The position numbers and the translations under genes were made by a program. 64,000 bases of DNA from Microbacterium barkeri (GTDB lineage Bacteria > Actinomycetota > Actinomycetes > Actinomycetales > Microbacteriaceae): the NCBI RefSeq assembly GCF_027921765.1, contig NZ_BSEJ01000009.1, positions 94,515 through 158,514 on the forward strand. The letters run 5' to 3'. Position 1 is the first letter of the stretch. The number at the start of each line of letters is the position of its first letter. Below the pieces are notes generated by a model. That model ran no database searches. It was not told the DNA's origin and was given only the letters and a program-made list of their open reading frames with translations. Shown here in pieces: positions 1 through 7,171 of the stretch.

Positions 1-477
1 GTCGCCGAGTACGGCATCGGCGGCGACGGGGCGGAGATCGAGGGGGTCGAGACCTTCTCCAACACGAACACGCACGTCGAGGGCACCGTCGAGTACGAGC
101 AGACCCCTCCCGCGGGCGGCCCGCACAACGTGTACTGGCTGAACTGCGGCGTCTACAGCGAACCGCAGCAGAACGAGAACGCGGTGCACTCCCTCGAGCA
201 CGGCGCGGTCTGGGTCACGTACGACCCCGAGCTCGTGAGCGGAGAGGAGCTCGAGACCCTCAAGGGCTACCTGCCGTCGAGCTACGCGATCCTCTCGCCG
301 TACCCCGACCTCGGGACGCCGGTCGCCGTGAGCGCCTGGAACGCGCAGCTCAAGGTCGACTCGGTCGACGACGAGCGCATCGCGGAGTTCTTCGAGGAGT
401 ACTGGCGCAACCAGAACGTGCCGGAGCCGGGCGCCGCGTGCACCGGCGCCATCGACGGCCCCGGCAAGCTCAGCTGA
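1..477 (+). CDS. DUF3105 domain protein, 3' part only
   Basis: The frame is open from base 1, so the 5' end of the gene lies outside the window. The visible 158 codons contain the DUF3105 core: a HVEGTVEYEQTPPAGGPH stretch, the WLNCGVY segment, the conserved HSLEHGAVWVTY block and a C-terminal WNAQLKVD region. DUF3105 proteins are usually membrane-anchored, with a single N-terminal helix that is missing here because of the window edge. Their biochemical function is unknown to me. The stop is 2 bases before the ATG of the DUF305 gene, so the two are almost certainly co-transcribed. DUF3105 and DUF305 genes often travel together in actinobacteria, possibly in extracytoplasmic metal handling; that role is inference. 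Confidence 0.85.
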   Translation, partial: VAEYGIGGDGAEIEGVETFSNTNTHVEGTVEYEQTPPAGGPHNVYWLNCGVYSEPQQNENAVHSLEHGAVWVTYDPELVSGEELETLKGYLPSSYAILSPYPDLGTPVAVSAWNAQLKVDSVDDERIAEFFEEYWRNQNVPEPGAACTGAIDGPGKLS

Positions 478-479
478 GC

Positions 480-1154
480 ATGACGGAGTCCGACCGCCCG
501 ACGGCGCGCACGGGCATCCCCTGGCCGCTCGCGGTGATCGCGGTCGTGCTCGTGGCGGGCCTCGCGTTCGCGATCGGCCGCTTCACGACGTTCGACGACC
601 TCTCCGACGCGACCGGCTCGGGCGGCGGGCCGAACGCCGCGGACGCCGGCTTCGCGCGCGACATGCAGGTGCATCATGCCCAGGCCGTCGAGATGGCGAT
701 GATCGAGTACCGCGCGACCGACGACGACGAGCTCCGCGCCCTCGCGTACGACATCGCGACGGCTCAGGCGGCGCAGCGCGGCGAGATGTACGGATGGCTC
801 GTGGCGTGGGGCCTGCCCCAGGCGGGCGACCCGCTCATGTCGTGGATGTCGGGAACCGGACACGACCACGGCGCGAGCGCGACGGCATCCGCCGAGGAGC
901 TCGAAGCGGCGATGGGGATGGCCACGGCCGAGGAGATCGACCGGCTCGCCTCGCTCGAGGGCTCGGCTCGGGACTGCCTCTTCCTCGAGCTCATGATCCG
1001 TCACCACGCAGGCGCGATCGAGATGACGGACGCCGTCGTGGAGCTCGGCAGCGACGAGCGCGTGATCCAGACCGCGCGCAGCATGGGCCAGGGCCAGACG
1101 GCAGAGATCGCGGCCATGCAGTCGATCCAGACGCGCCTCGGCTGCACCGGCTGA
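480..1154 (+). CDS. DUF305 family membrane-anchored protein
   Basis: The 224-aa product has one N-terminal membrane helix (about residues 12-32) followed by an extracytoplasmic ferritin-like DUF305 domain. The domain shows its two signature histidine motifs: FARDMQVHHAQAVEMA near the start and MIRHHAGAIEM near the end. The middle has a His-rich GHDHG loop. DUF305 proteins are four-helix proteins implicated in metal (often copper) or redox biology, but no reaction is established. The ATG at 480 is preferred over an in-frame ATG at 438 inside the preceding gene, because it follows that gene's stop by 2 bases and leaves a normal membrane anchor. A strong hairpin follows the gene. Confidence 0.85.
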   Translation: MTESDRPTARTGIPWPLAVIAVVLVAGLAFAIGRFTTFDDLSDATGSGGGPNAADAGFARDMQVHHAQAVEMAMIEYRATDDDELRALAYDIATAQAAQRGEMYGWLVAWGLPQAGDPLMSWMSGTGHDHGASATASAEELEAAMGMATAEEIDRLASLEGSARDCLFLELMIRHHAGAIEMTDAVVELGSDERVIQTARSMGQGQTAEIAAMQSIQTRLGCTG

Positions 1155-1164
1155 GCGTCGCACC

Positions 1165-1206
1165 GCATGACGAAGGGCCCGCCGGACGGCGGGCCCTTCG
1201 TCATGC
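1165..1206. terminator. bidirectional hairpin terminator
   Basis: This is a perfect 19-bp inverted repeat (1165-1183 and 1188-1206) with a 4-base loop. It lies between the convergent DUF305 gene and the sugar permease operon. Its length and position fit a terminator for both strands, although no long T tract follows, as is usual in high-GC actinobacteria. Confidence 0.8.
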
Positions 1207-1209
1207 GGG

Positions 1210-2145
1210 TCACCCCTTCGCCGAGCCCGCCAGCAGGCCCCGGACGAAGTAGCGCTGCAGGAACAGGAACACCAGCAGCGGCACGATGATCGCGATGAAC
1301 GCGCCGGCGGTGAGCAGGTGCCAGTCCTGACCGCGCGACCCGGTCATCTGCGCGAGCAGCTTCGTGATCGGCGCCACGTTGCCGTCCGCGAAGATCAAGG
1401 CCACGAGCAGGTCGTTCCAGACCCACAGGAACTGGAAGATCGCGAACGACGCGATCGCCGGCATGCTCAGCGGGAGCACGATGCGGAAGAAGATCTGCCC
1501 GTGCCCCGCACCGTCCACGCGGGCCGCCTCGATGACATCCGCCGGGATCTGCGCGATGAAGTTGTGCAGCAGGAAGATCGCGAGCGGCAGGCCGAAGATC
1601 GTGTGCGCGATCCACACCTGCGCGTAGCCCGACGACCCCACCGCCTGGATGACCGGGACCCCGAACAGCTCTCCGCGTGAGAACAGCTGCAGGAGCGGGA
1701 TGAAGGCCATCTGGATCGGGACGATCTGCAGCGCGAACACGAGCACGAACAGCAGGTTCTTGCCGCGGAAGTCCATCCAGGCGAACCCGTACGCCGCGAG
1801 CGTCGCGATGATGAGCGGGATGATCGACGCCGGGAGCGTGATCGCGAAGGAGTTCACGAACGAGCCCAGCATCGTGAGGCCGCCCGTCGAGGTGTTCAGC
1901 GCCTCGACGTAGTTGTCGAACGTCCAGCCCCAGTTCTGGAAGACCGTCCACCATCCGGTCGTCTGGATCTCCACACGCGGACGGAACGACGACACGAACA
2001 CGCCGAACGTCGGGATGGTCCACAGCACCGCGATGACGAGCGCGGCAACCGTGGCCCACGGGTTCGTCAGGCGGCGCTTGGTGTCGCTCAGCGCGCGCTT
2101 CCTCGACGGCTTGCCCGCCGTCGTCACGAGCTCGGTCGCGGTCAT
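1210..2145 (-). CDS. carbohydrate ABC transporter permease, MalG type
   Basis: The 311-aa integral membrane protein has six predicted helices. It carries the permease EAA loop (residues near 205-225: IEAARVDGAGHGQIFFRIVLP), which docks the ATPase. Family: binding-protein-dependent transport, MalG/AglG-like inner-membrane subunit of a CUT1 sugar importer. Its ATG shares one base with the stop of the upstream MalF-type gene (TGATG), so the two are translationally coupled. It is the last gene of the three-gene operon. No ATP-binding gene is present; CUT1 importers of actinobacteria commonly use a shared MsiK-type ATPase encoded elsewhere. The sugar cannot be named from sequence; an alpha-glucoside or oligosaccharide is plausible. 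Confidence 0.92.
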   Translation of the reverse strand: MTATELVTTAGKPSRKRALSDTKRRLTNPWATVAALVIAVLWTIPTFGVFVSSFRPRVEIQTTGWWTVFQNWGWTFDNYVEALNTSTGGLTMLGSFVNSFAITLPASIIPLIIATLAAYGFAWMDFRGKNLLFVLVFALQIVPIQMAFIPLLQLFSRGELFGVPVIQAVGSSGYAQVWIAHTIFGLPLAIFLLHNFIAQIPADVIEAARVDGAGHGQIFFRIVLPLSMPAIASFAIFQFLWVWNDLLVALIFADGNVAPITKLLAQMTGSRGQDWHLLTAGAFIAIIVPLLVFLFLQRYFVRGLLAGSAKG

Positions 2146-3278
2146 CAGCGCACCTCCCTCTGTGCCTTGAGCTGTCGCGCGTTGTAGATGACCAGCGGGA
2201 GCACGAGCACGAACAGGATCACGGCGTACGCCGCGGACCGTCCGGCCTCGAAGCTGCGGAACTGCGAGTACATCTCGTTCGCGAGCACCGAGGTGTTGTT
2301 CGCGCCCGCGGTCATCGTGCGGACGATGTCGAAGATCTTCATGGACGCGATCGCGATCGTCGTCAGGACCACGATCAGGGAGGGCCGGATGCCGGGCACC
2401 ACGACGTTCATGAAGCGCTCGTACGCGTTGGCTCCGTCGAGCTCAGCCGCCTCGAGCTGCTCGGTCGGCACGCCCTTGATCGCGGCGGACAGCACGACCA
2501 TCGCGAATCCGGTGTAGATCCACACGAACACGACGATGAGGAACAGCGTGTTCCAGGGCTCCACCTGGAGGAACGGGACAGGGCTGCCGCCGAACCAGAC
2601 GATGATCTGGTTGACGAAGCCGATCTGCTCCGCGTCCGCGGGCCGAGCCGTGTACATGAAGCGCCAGATGATCGACGCACCGACGAACGAGATCGCCATC
2701 GGCAGGAACACGAGGATCTTGTAGACCTTCTCCCCGCGCGTCTTGTCGATGAAGTACGCATAGACGAGGCCCACGACCGTCGACACGATCGGGGCGATGA
2801 GCACCCAGACGATCGTGTTCACGATCGTGCGGATGCCCTGCGGCTGCGTGAAGATCCAGATGAAGTTGTCGAGTCCGATGAAGCGCGAGCCGCTCGCATT
2901 GAACATCGACTGCCCGAACGTCTGGATGACGGGGAAGACGAGGCCGACGAGCAGCAGGATCAGGGCGGGCGCGAGGAATCCGACGAGCTGGAACAGGTAG
3001 CCGGCTCCCTGCTTCGACCGGTAGTCGAGCCAGAAGAACAGCAGGCCGAGGACGCCGGCCGCGATGATCGCCCACCAGTAGGACTGGAGCATCCACATCA
3101 CGGCCAGGGGCAAGAGCACGCACGCGGCGAGCCGGATGTACGTGTACACCCGGCCCGCGCGCGGCGCGATCTCGATGAAGAAGAGCAGGATGCCGACCGC
3201 GAGCAGGAACACCCCGATGATGATCGGGATCTCCAGCCACGGCGAGAGCGTGCTCAGCCAGTCGAGAAACGCTTTCAT
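2145..3278 (-). CDS. carbohydrate ABC transporter permease, MalF type
   Basis: The 377-aa protein is the partner permease of the CUT1 sugar importer. Residues 1-90 add about three extra helices in front of the conserved transport domain, as in MalF/AglF proteins. The EAA motif LEAAELDGANAYERFMNVVVP lies near residues 275-295. It follows the binding-protein gene by 9 bases and overlaps the MalG-type gene by one base. Its length and the N-terminal extension resemble alpha-glucoside permeases (AglF) more than the short 300-aa permeases, but substrate assignment by length alone is weak. Confidence 0.92.
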   Translation of the reverse strand: MKAFLDWLSTLSPWLEIPIIIGVFLLAVGILLFFIEIAPRAGRVYTYIRLAACVLLPLAVMWMLQSYWWAIIAAGVLGLLFFWLDYRSKQGAGYLFQLVGFLAPALILLLVGLVFPVIQTFGQSMFNASGSRFIGLDNFIWIFTQPQGIRTIVNTIVWVLIAPIVSTVVGLVYAYFIDKTRGEKVYKILVFLPMAISFVGASIIWRFMYTARPADAEQIGFVNQIIVWFGGSPVPFLQVEPWNTLFLIVVFVWIYTGFAMVVLSAAIKGVPTEQLEAAELDGANAYERFMNVVVPGIRPSLIVVLTTIAIASMKIFDIVRTMTAGANNTSVLANEMYSQFRSFEAGRSAAYAVILFVLVLPLVIYNARQLKAQREVR

Positions 3279-3287
3279 GTCCGGCCG

Positions 3288-4622
3288 TTACTCTTCCGGC
3301 CAGCCCGATTCGATCTGCTCCAGGACGTCGTCGGTCGAGGCGCCGTTCACCCAGTCGCGCATGCCCGTCCAGAACGTGCCGGCGCCGACTGCGGAGGGCA
3401 TGAGGTCGGATCCGTCGAAGCGGAACGTCGTCTCCTCGTCCTGGAGGATCTCGATGGCCGCCTTGAGGATCGGGCTCTGCGCGTTCTCGGGGTCGAGCCC
3501 GTTGTTCGCGCTGATCACGCCGCCGAGCGAGACGCGGGAGTTCGCCCACTCGGGGCTCGACAGGTACTCCTGCACCTTGACGACGTTCTCGTCGTCGCTG
3601 AACGCGCCGACGATCTCGCCGCCGCCCGTGATCATCTGGCCGGCGCCCGCGTCGACCGGGGGCAGCATGAACGCCCAGACATCGCCATCCTCGCCGACCT
3701 CGCCGCCGGCTTCGACGATGAAGCCGTCGAGGAACGACGCCTGGTGCGTCAGGAGGCAGTCGCCCGAGACGAGCGCGTTCGCCACGTCGCCGAAGGGCGT
3801 CGAGCCGATCGAGGCCACGTCGCCGAAGCCCGCGTTGACGTAGTCGGGGTTGAGGAGGATCTCGGCCGTCGCGTCGAAGGCCTCCTTGATCTGCGGGTCG
3901 GTGAAGGGGATCTCGTTCGCGACCCACTGGTCGTAGACGTCGGGGCCGGCCTGGCGCAGGACGAGGTCCTCGATCCAGTCGGTGCCCGGCCATCCGGTCG
4001 CGGCGTCGGACCCGAAGCCCGCGCACCACGGCGGCTCGCCCGTCTCGTCGCGGATCTGCTGCGTGAGGTCGAGCAGGCCCTGCCAGTCGGTCGGGACCTC
4101 CCAGCCGTGCTCCTCGAACACGCTGGGCTGGTACCAGATCCAGCCCTTCGCGTTCGCCATGAGGGGCGCGCCGTAGATCGTGCCGTCATGCGAGGCGTAG
4201 GTCTCCCAGTCCTCGGCCCAGTACTCGCGGAGGTTCGAGACGACGCCCTCGGGGGCCTCCATGAGGTAGCCGCGGCTCGCCATGTCGGACAGCAGGCCGG
4301 GCTGCGGGAAGATCGCGAGGTCGGGCGGGTTGCCGCCCTGCGCGCGAACGGCGATCTGCGCCTCGAACTCCTGCGAGCCCTCGTACACGATGTCGATGCC
4401 GCTCTCCTCCTCCCAGTCCGCCCAGGACTGCTCGAGGAGCTCCGCCTCCGCGTCGACGATCGTGCCGTAGACCGTGACCTGGGCGTCTCCGCCGTCGCCA
4501 CCGCCCCCGTCTCCGCCGCCATCCGATGCTCCGGGGCCGCTCGTGCATCCCGCGAGAGCGAGACCGGCGATCCCCAGCCCGCTCGCCGCGAGGAGGATCC
4601 GCTTGCGTCCTGCAGTCTTCAT
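3288..4622 (-). CDS. sugar ABC transporter substrate-binding lipoprotein
   Basis: The 444-aa product starts with a lipoprotein signal peptide ending in the lipobox LALAGC (Cys about residue 26), followed by a Gly/Asp-rich linker. The rest is a family-1 extracellular solute-binding fold with Trp-rich ligand-pocket segments such as WIWYQPSVFEEHGW and CAGFGSDAATGWPGTDW, typical of sugar or oligosaccharide binding. It is the first gene of the importer operon. A LacI-type operator half-palindrome lies 63-76 bases upstream of the ATG, suggesting induction by the transported sugar. No regulator gene is adjacent, so the LacI repressor must be elsewhere. Confidence 0.93.
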   Translation of the reverse strand: MKTAGRKRILLAASGLGIAGLALAGCTSGPGASDGGGDGGGGDGGDAQVTVYGTIVDAEAELLEQSWADWEEESGIDIVYEGSQEFEAQIAVRAQGGNPPDLAIFPQPGLLSDMASRGYLMEAPEGVVSNLREYWAEDWETYASHDGTIYGAPLMANAKGWIWYQPSVFEEHGWEVPTDWQGLLDLTQQIRDETGEPPWCAGFGSDAATGWPGTDWIEDLVLRQAGPDVYDQWVANEIPFTDPQIKEAFDATAEILLNPDYVNAGFGDVASIGSTPFGDVANALVSGDCLLTHQASFLDGFIVEAGGEVGEDGDVWAFMLPPVDAGAGQMITGGGEIVGAFSDDENVVKVQEYLSSPEWANSRVSLGGVISANNGLDPENAQSPILKAAIEILQDEETTFRFDGSDLMPSAVGAGTFWTGMRDWVNGASTDDVLEQIESGWPEE

Positions 4623-4684
4623 CGTCTGCTCCTATCTCGAGCATCTTCTCTGTGGAAAGGCTGTGCTCTCCAAGCTAGGAGCCA

Positions 4685-4698
4685 TAGGAGCGCTTCCA
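4685..4698 (-). promoter_or_regulatory. LacI-family operator upstream of sugar importer
   Basis: On the minus strand the 14-mer reads TGGAAGCGCTCCTA, an imperfect palindrome (5 of 7 pairs) around the GAAGCGCTCC core typical of LacI-family operators in actinobacteria. A TTGTGG box overlapping it and a TAGCTT box about 18 bases downstream could be the -35 and -10 of the importer promoter; that placement is tentative. Confidence 0.5.
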
Positions 4699-4740
4699 CA
4701 ATCACTTGACAGTCACGGACCCGTAACGTCCGCAGACGCA

Positions 4741-4771
4741 CGAAGGCCCCGGGACGAACCCGGGGCCTTCG
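4741..4771 (-). terminator. terminator of the rplJ-rplL operon
   Basis: This is a perfect 13-bp inverted repeat (4741-4753 and 4759-4771) with a 5-base loop, 23 bases past the rplL stop on the minus strand. Confidence 0.8.
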
Positions 4772-4794
4772 CGAAGAAGCTTCGAGAAGAAGAC

Positions 4795-5184
4795 TTACTT
4801 GAGGGTGACGGTCGCGCCGGCGCCCTCGAGGGCCTCCTTGGCCTTGTCGGCCGTCTCCTTGTTGGCGCCCTCGAGGACAGCCTTGGGAGCGCCGTCGACG
4901 ACAGCCTTCGCCTCGCCGAGGCCGAGCGAGGTGAGCTCGCGGACGACCTTGATGACCTGGATCTTCTTGTCGCCGGCAGCCTCGAGGATGACGTCGAACG
5001 AGTCCTTCTCCTCCTCGGCCGGAGCGTCGCCGCCCGCAGCCGGGGCGCCAGCGGCCGCAACGGCGACCGGGGCAGCAGCGGTGACGTCGAAGGTCTCCTC
5101 GAAGGCCTTCACGAACTCGCTGAGCTCGATGAGCGTGAGCTCCTTGAACGCGTCGAGCAGCTCTTCGGTGCTGAGCTTCGCCAT
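4795..5184 (-). CDS. rplL: 50S ribosomal protein L7/L12
   Basis: The 129-aa acidic protein of the ribosomal stalk recruits translation GTPases as dimers bound to L10. The N-terminal dimerisation helix ([20 protein letters not shown]) is followed by an Ala/Gly hinge (about residues 35-55). The C-terminal domain ends in [22 protein letters not shown] and the conserved [16 protein letters not shown] helix that contacts EF-G and EF-Tu. Length and all segments are normal. It lies 51 bases downstream of rplJ in the same operon and is followed by a clear terminator. Confidence 0.98.
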   Translation of the reverse strand: MAKLSTEELLDAFKELTLIELSEFVKAFEETFDVTAAAPVAVAAAGAPAAGGDAPAEEEKDSFDVILEAAGDKKIQVIKVVRELTSLGLGEAKAVVDGAPKAVLEGANKETADKAKEALEGAGATVTLK

Positions 5185-5235
5185 GATGTTTCTCCTACTT
5201 TTTCGGGGTTTCGGGGTTGCTTCCGCGCAGCCTGA

Positions 5236-5751
5236 TCAGGCTGCGGTCTCCTGCTTCTCGCGCAGCGCCTCGACCGTGCGAACGGTCTTCGACAGCGGCG
5301 CCTGGAAGAGGGCGGCAGCCTTCGACATCGAGGCCTTCATCATGCCCGCGACCTTGGCGAGCAGGACTTCGCGGCTCTCGAGGTCAGCGAGCTTGCTGAC
5401 CTCCTCAGGGCTGAGGGCGGTGCCATCGAAGTAGCCGCCCTTCACCACGAGAAGAGGGTGTGCCTTGGCGAAGGCGCGCAGACCCTTGGCGACGGCGACG
5501 GGGTCGCCGTGCACGAAGGCGACGGCCGACGGACCCTTGAGGTCGTCGTCCAGCGCCGTGATCCCCGCGTTGTTCGCGGCGATCTTGGTCAGCGTGTTCT
5601 TCACCACGGCGTACTCCGCGTCCTGACGGATCGCGTTGCGGAGCTCCTTGAGCTCGGCAACCGTCAGACCGCGGTACTCGGTGAGCAGAACGGCGGTCGA
5701 GCTCTCGAACTGCTTCGTGAGCTCGGCGACCGATGCTTCCTTCTGCGCCAT
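5236..5751 (-). CDS. rplJ: 50S ribosomal protein L10
   Basis: The 171-aa stalk-base protein binds 23S rRNA and carries the L7/L12 dimers. It begins [18 protein letters not shown] and contains the usual [18 protein letters not shown] segment. The frame stays open upstream to 5847, but the ATG at 5751 has the AAGGAG ribosome-binding site (5758-5763) and matches family N-termini, so the longer reading is rejected. It is the first gene of the rplJ-rplL operon. A structured leader of about 210 bases precedes it, the usual site for autogenous repression by L10-(L12)4. Confidence 0.97.
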   Translation of the reverse strand: MAQKEASVAELTKQFESSTAVLLTEYRGLTVAELKELRNAIRQDAEYAVVKNTLTKIAANNAGITALDDDLKGPSAVAFVHGDPVAVAKGLRAFAKAHPLLVVKGGYFDGTALSPEEVSKLADLESREVLLAKVAGMMKASMSKAAALFQAPLSKTVRTVEALREKQETAA

Positions 5752-5963
5752 GGCCACTCCTTGATTGTCCTGAGGTGCTCCACGGAGGTGGGGCACCGGC
5801 CGCGCCACCCGCCCCGAACATGAGAAAGAGCTCCGGCGCAAGCGCACGGAGCTCGGTTCCCGTTCTCACGGGATTCGTTCGTGACACCTGCGCGGGCCCC
5901 TGCAGTGCAGAGCTTCGATCGTCACGTGCTTGCGCACACGGCGATGACCGGCGGTCTTCGGCT
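5752..5963 (-). ncRNA. rplJ leader RNA (L10-leader type)
   Basis: This is the untranslated leader between the predicted rplJ promoter and ATG. Visible on the minus strand are a small CCCGT/ACGGG hairpin, an 8-bp GAGCTCCG/CGGAGCTC hairpin around 5830-5860, and a GGTGC...GCACC stem enclosing CCAC/GTGG around 5773-5796 just before the ribosome-binding site. Position and architecture fit the known L10 leader, which the L10-L12 complex binds to repress translation. I did not fold it by program or score it against a covariance model. Confidence 0.55.
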
Positions 5964-5969
5964 CGGACC

Positions 5970-5998
5970 AGCGTACCCGACTCGAGAGCCTGGGCCAA
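5970..5998 (-). promoter_or_regulatory. rplJ promoter
   Basis: On the minus strand TTGGCC (5993-5998) and TACGCT (5970-5975) are separated by exactly 17 bases. This is a good sigma-A-type pair and predicts a start near 5963. Confidence 0.6.
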
Positions 5999-6085
5999 AT
6001 CGATGGAGCGGACCTTCCGCACCGAGTCCGCCGAACCCGCATGTCCGGTCGGGACGCCGTCAGGGGGCGGGGTTAGGGTCAAGAG

Positions 6086-6772
6086 GTGACCCCCGAACTC
6101 GCCGCCCGGATCGTCGCGGACTCCCGCGACAGGGTGGCCTGGCTCCGGGCGCGGTCGCAGGGCATCACCGCGACCGACATCGCGACGATCACGAGCGAGC
6201 GGGTCATCCCCCGCGCCGCCGAGCAGAAGCTGCGCGGCTCGTCGTTCGGCGGCAACGCGTACACCGACCACGGCCGGCGCCGCGAGCCCGAGATCGCCTC
6301 GTGGGTCGCCGCGACCCACGGCATCCAGCCGTCCAGCGCCCTCTTCCACGCGACGATCGAGAAGCGCCATCTCGCAACCCCCGACGGGATCGCCGTCGAC
6401 CAGAGCGGCCGCATCCTGCTCGCCGAGATCAAGACGACGAACAAGACGTGGCGCACCATCCCGCGCTCGTACCTCCGCCAGGTGTGGTGGCAGCAGCACG
6501 TGCTCGGCGCCGAGCGGACGCTCTTCGCCTGGGAGGAGCACCGCGACTTCCAGCCGCTGCACGACGAGCCGAAGTGCGTGTGGATCGACCGCGACGACGC
6601 GGAGATCTCGCGGCTCGTGAAGCTCGCGACCGCCCTCATCGACGAGCTGTACCGACGCACGACGGGCAACGAGCCGCCGCGCCGGCCCGAGGCCGCCGTG
6701 ACCGCGCCGCTCACTCCGCGCGAGCGCGCACTCCAGCGCTCCGCGTATCGGGCACTGGCCCTCGCCGACTGA
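6086..6772 (+). CDS. YqaJ-like / lambda-exonuclease family nuclease
   Basis: The 228-aa product matches the YqaJ viral recombinase (lambda exonuclease fold) family. It has the N-terminal GITATDIATI region and an acidic HGRRREPEIASWV motif. The nuclease core is ATPDGIAVD followed by LLAEIKTTNKTW (the D...ExK metal site), then the QVWWQQHVLGA helix. Family members degrade or process double-stranded DNA ends in recombination. The GTG at 6086 lies 6 bases after a TAGGGT -10 hexamer (6074-6079), so the mRNA is probably leaderless. There are no phage genes nearby and base composition is like its neighbours, so it looks like a resident chromosomal gene. Its cellular role is not known to me. Confidence 0.8.
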   Translation: MTPELAARIVADSRDRVAWLRARSQGITATDIATITSERVIPRAAEQKLRGSSFGGNAYTDHGRRREPEIASWVAATHGIQPSSALFHATIEKRHLATPDGIAVDQSGRILLAEIKTTNKTWRTIPRSYLRQVWWQQHVLGAERTLFAWEEHRDFQPLHDEPKCVWIDRDDAEISRLVKLATALIDELYRRTTGNEPPRRPEAAVTAPLTPRERALQRSAYRALALAD

Positions 6773-6802
6773 CGCGCCGCGTCGCACGCCCCGGGTGGCG
6801 GG

Positions 6803-7045
6803 CATGTCTCATCCGCCCCGCCGCGCCATGTCTCACCCGGCGCCGTTATAGACGCCTCATACCGTCAGCAAGCGAGACACGCACCTCACGCCGACGCAGC
6901 ATGTCTCATCCGCAGCCGCTATCGGCACCCCATACCCACACCCAGCGAGACACGCACCGCCCAGGGGCCAGGCATGTCTCACCCGCCGCCGTTATCGGCA
7001 CCCCATACCGGCACCAAACGAGACACGCACCGCACGCCCACGCGA
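6803..7045 (+). repeat. 73-bp tandem repeat array, GTCTC/GAGAC ends
   Basis: Three consecutive 73-bp units lie at 6827-6899, 6900-6972 and 6973-7045, with a partial copy (first about 20 bases) at 6803. Each begins CATGTCTCA, has a GCCGYTATMGRC-like middle followed by a CATAC segment, and continues with GCGAGACACGCACC or ACGAGACACGCACC. The outer GTCTC and GAGAC form inverted ends, so each unit can fold. The array fills the gap between the nuclease and the MFS gene. It has no ORF of its own and no cas genes. Similar elements recur at 35587-35647 and 50987-51041. Confidence 0.85.
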
Positions 7046-7074
7046 ACACCACACGCACCGACATCCGGGAGTTA

Positions 7075-7118
7075 GTTGCGGTTCGTCAACGTTCTGGATA
7101 TCGTTGACTTTCCTCAAC
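7075..7118 (+). promoter_or_regulatory. twin MarR-type operators
   Basis: Two 16-bp palindromes of identical design, GTTG-N8-CAAC, lie at 7075-7090 and 7103-7118 (28 bases centre to centre), upstream of the MFS gene. The MarR regulator encoded after that gene is the natural candidate ligand. A GGATAT box at 7096-7101 lies between the sites and could be a -10. Confidence 0.6.
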
Positions 7119-7171
7119 TTCTGCATGCCGACGCTGTCATGCCAATCCGGACACGATCGCGAAAGGTGCGT

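Noticed and set aside
1210..4622. Sugar importer operon damaged because no ATPase gene is present
   Set aside because: Actinobacterial CUT1 importers normally share an MsiK ATPase encoded elsewhere; the three genes are intact and coupled.
6086..6772. Prophage remnant
   Set aside because: A single nuclease gene with host-like composition; no integrase, terminase, capsid or attachment repeats nearby.
6803..7045. CRISPR-like repeat array
   Set aside because: The whole 73-bp unit is conserved, so there are no unique spacers, the copy number is three, and no cas genes are present.
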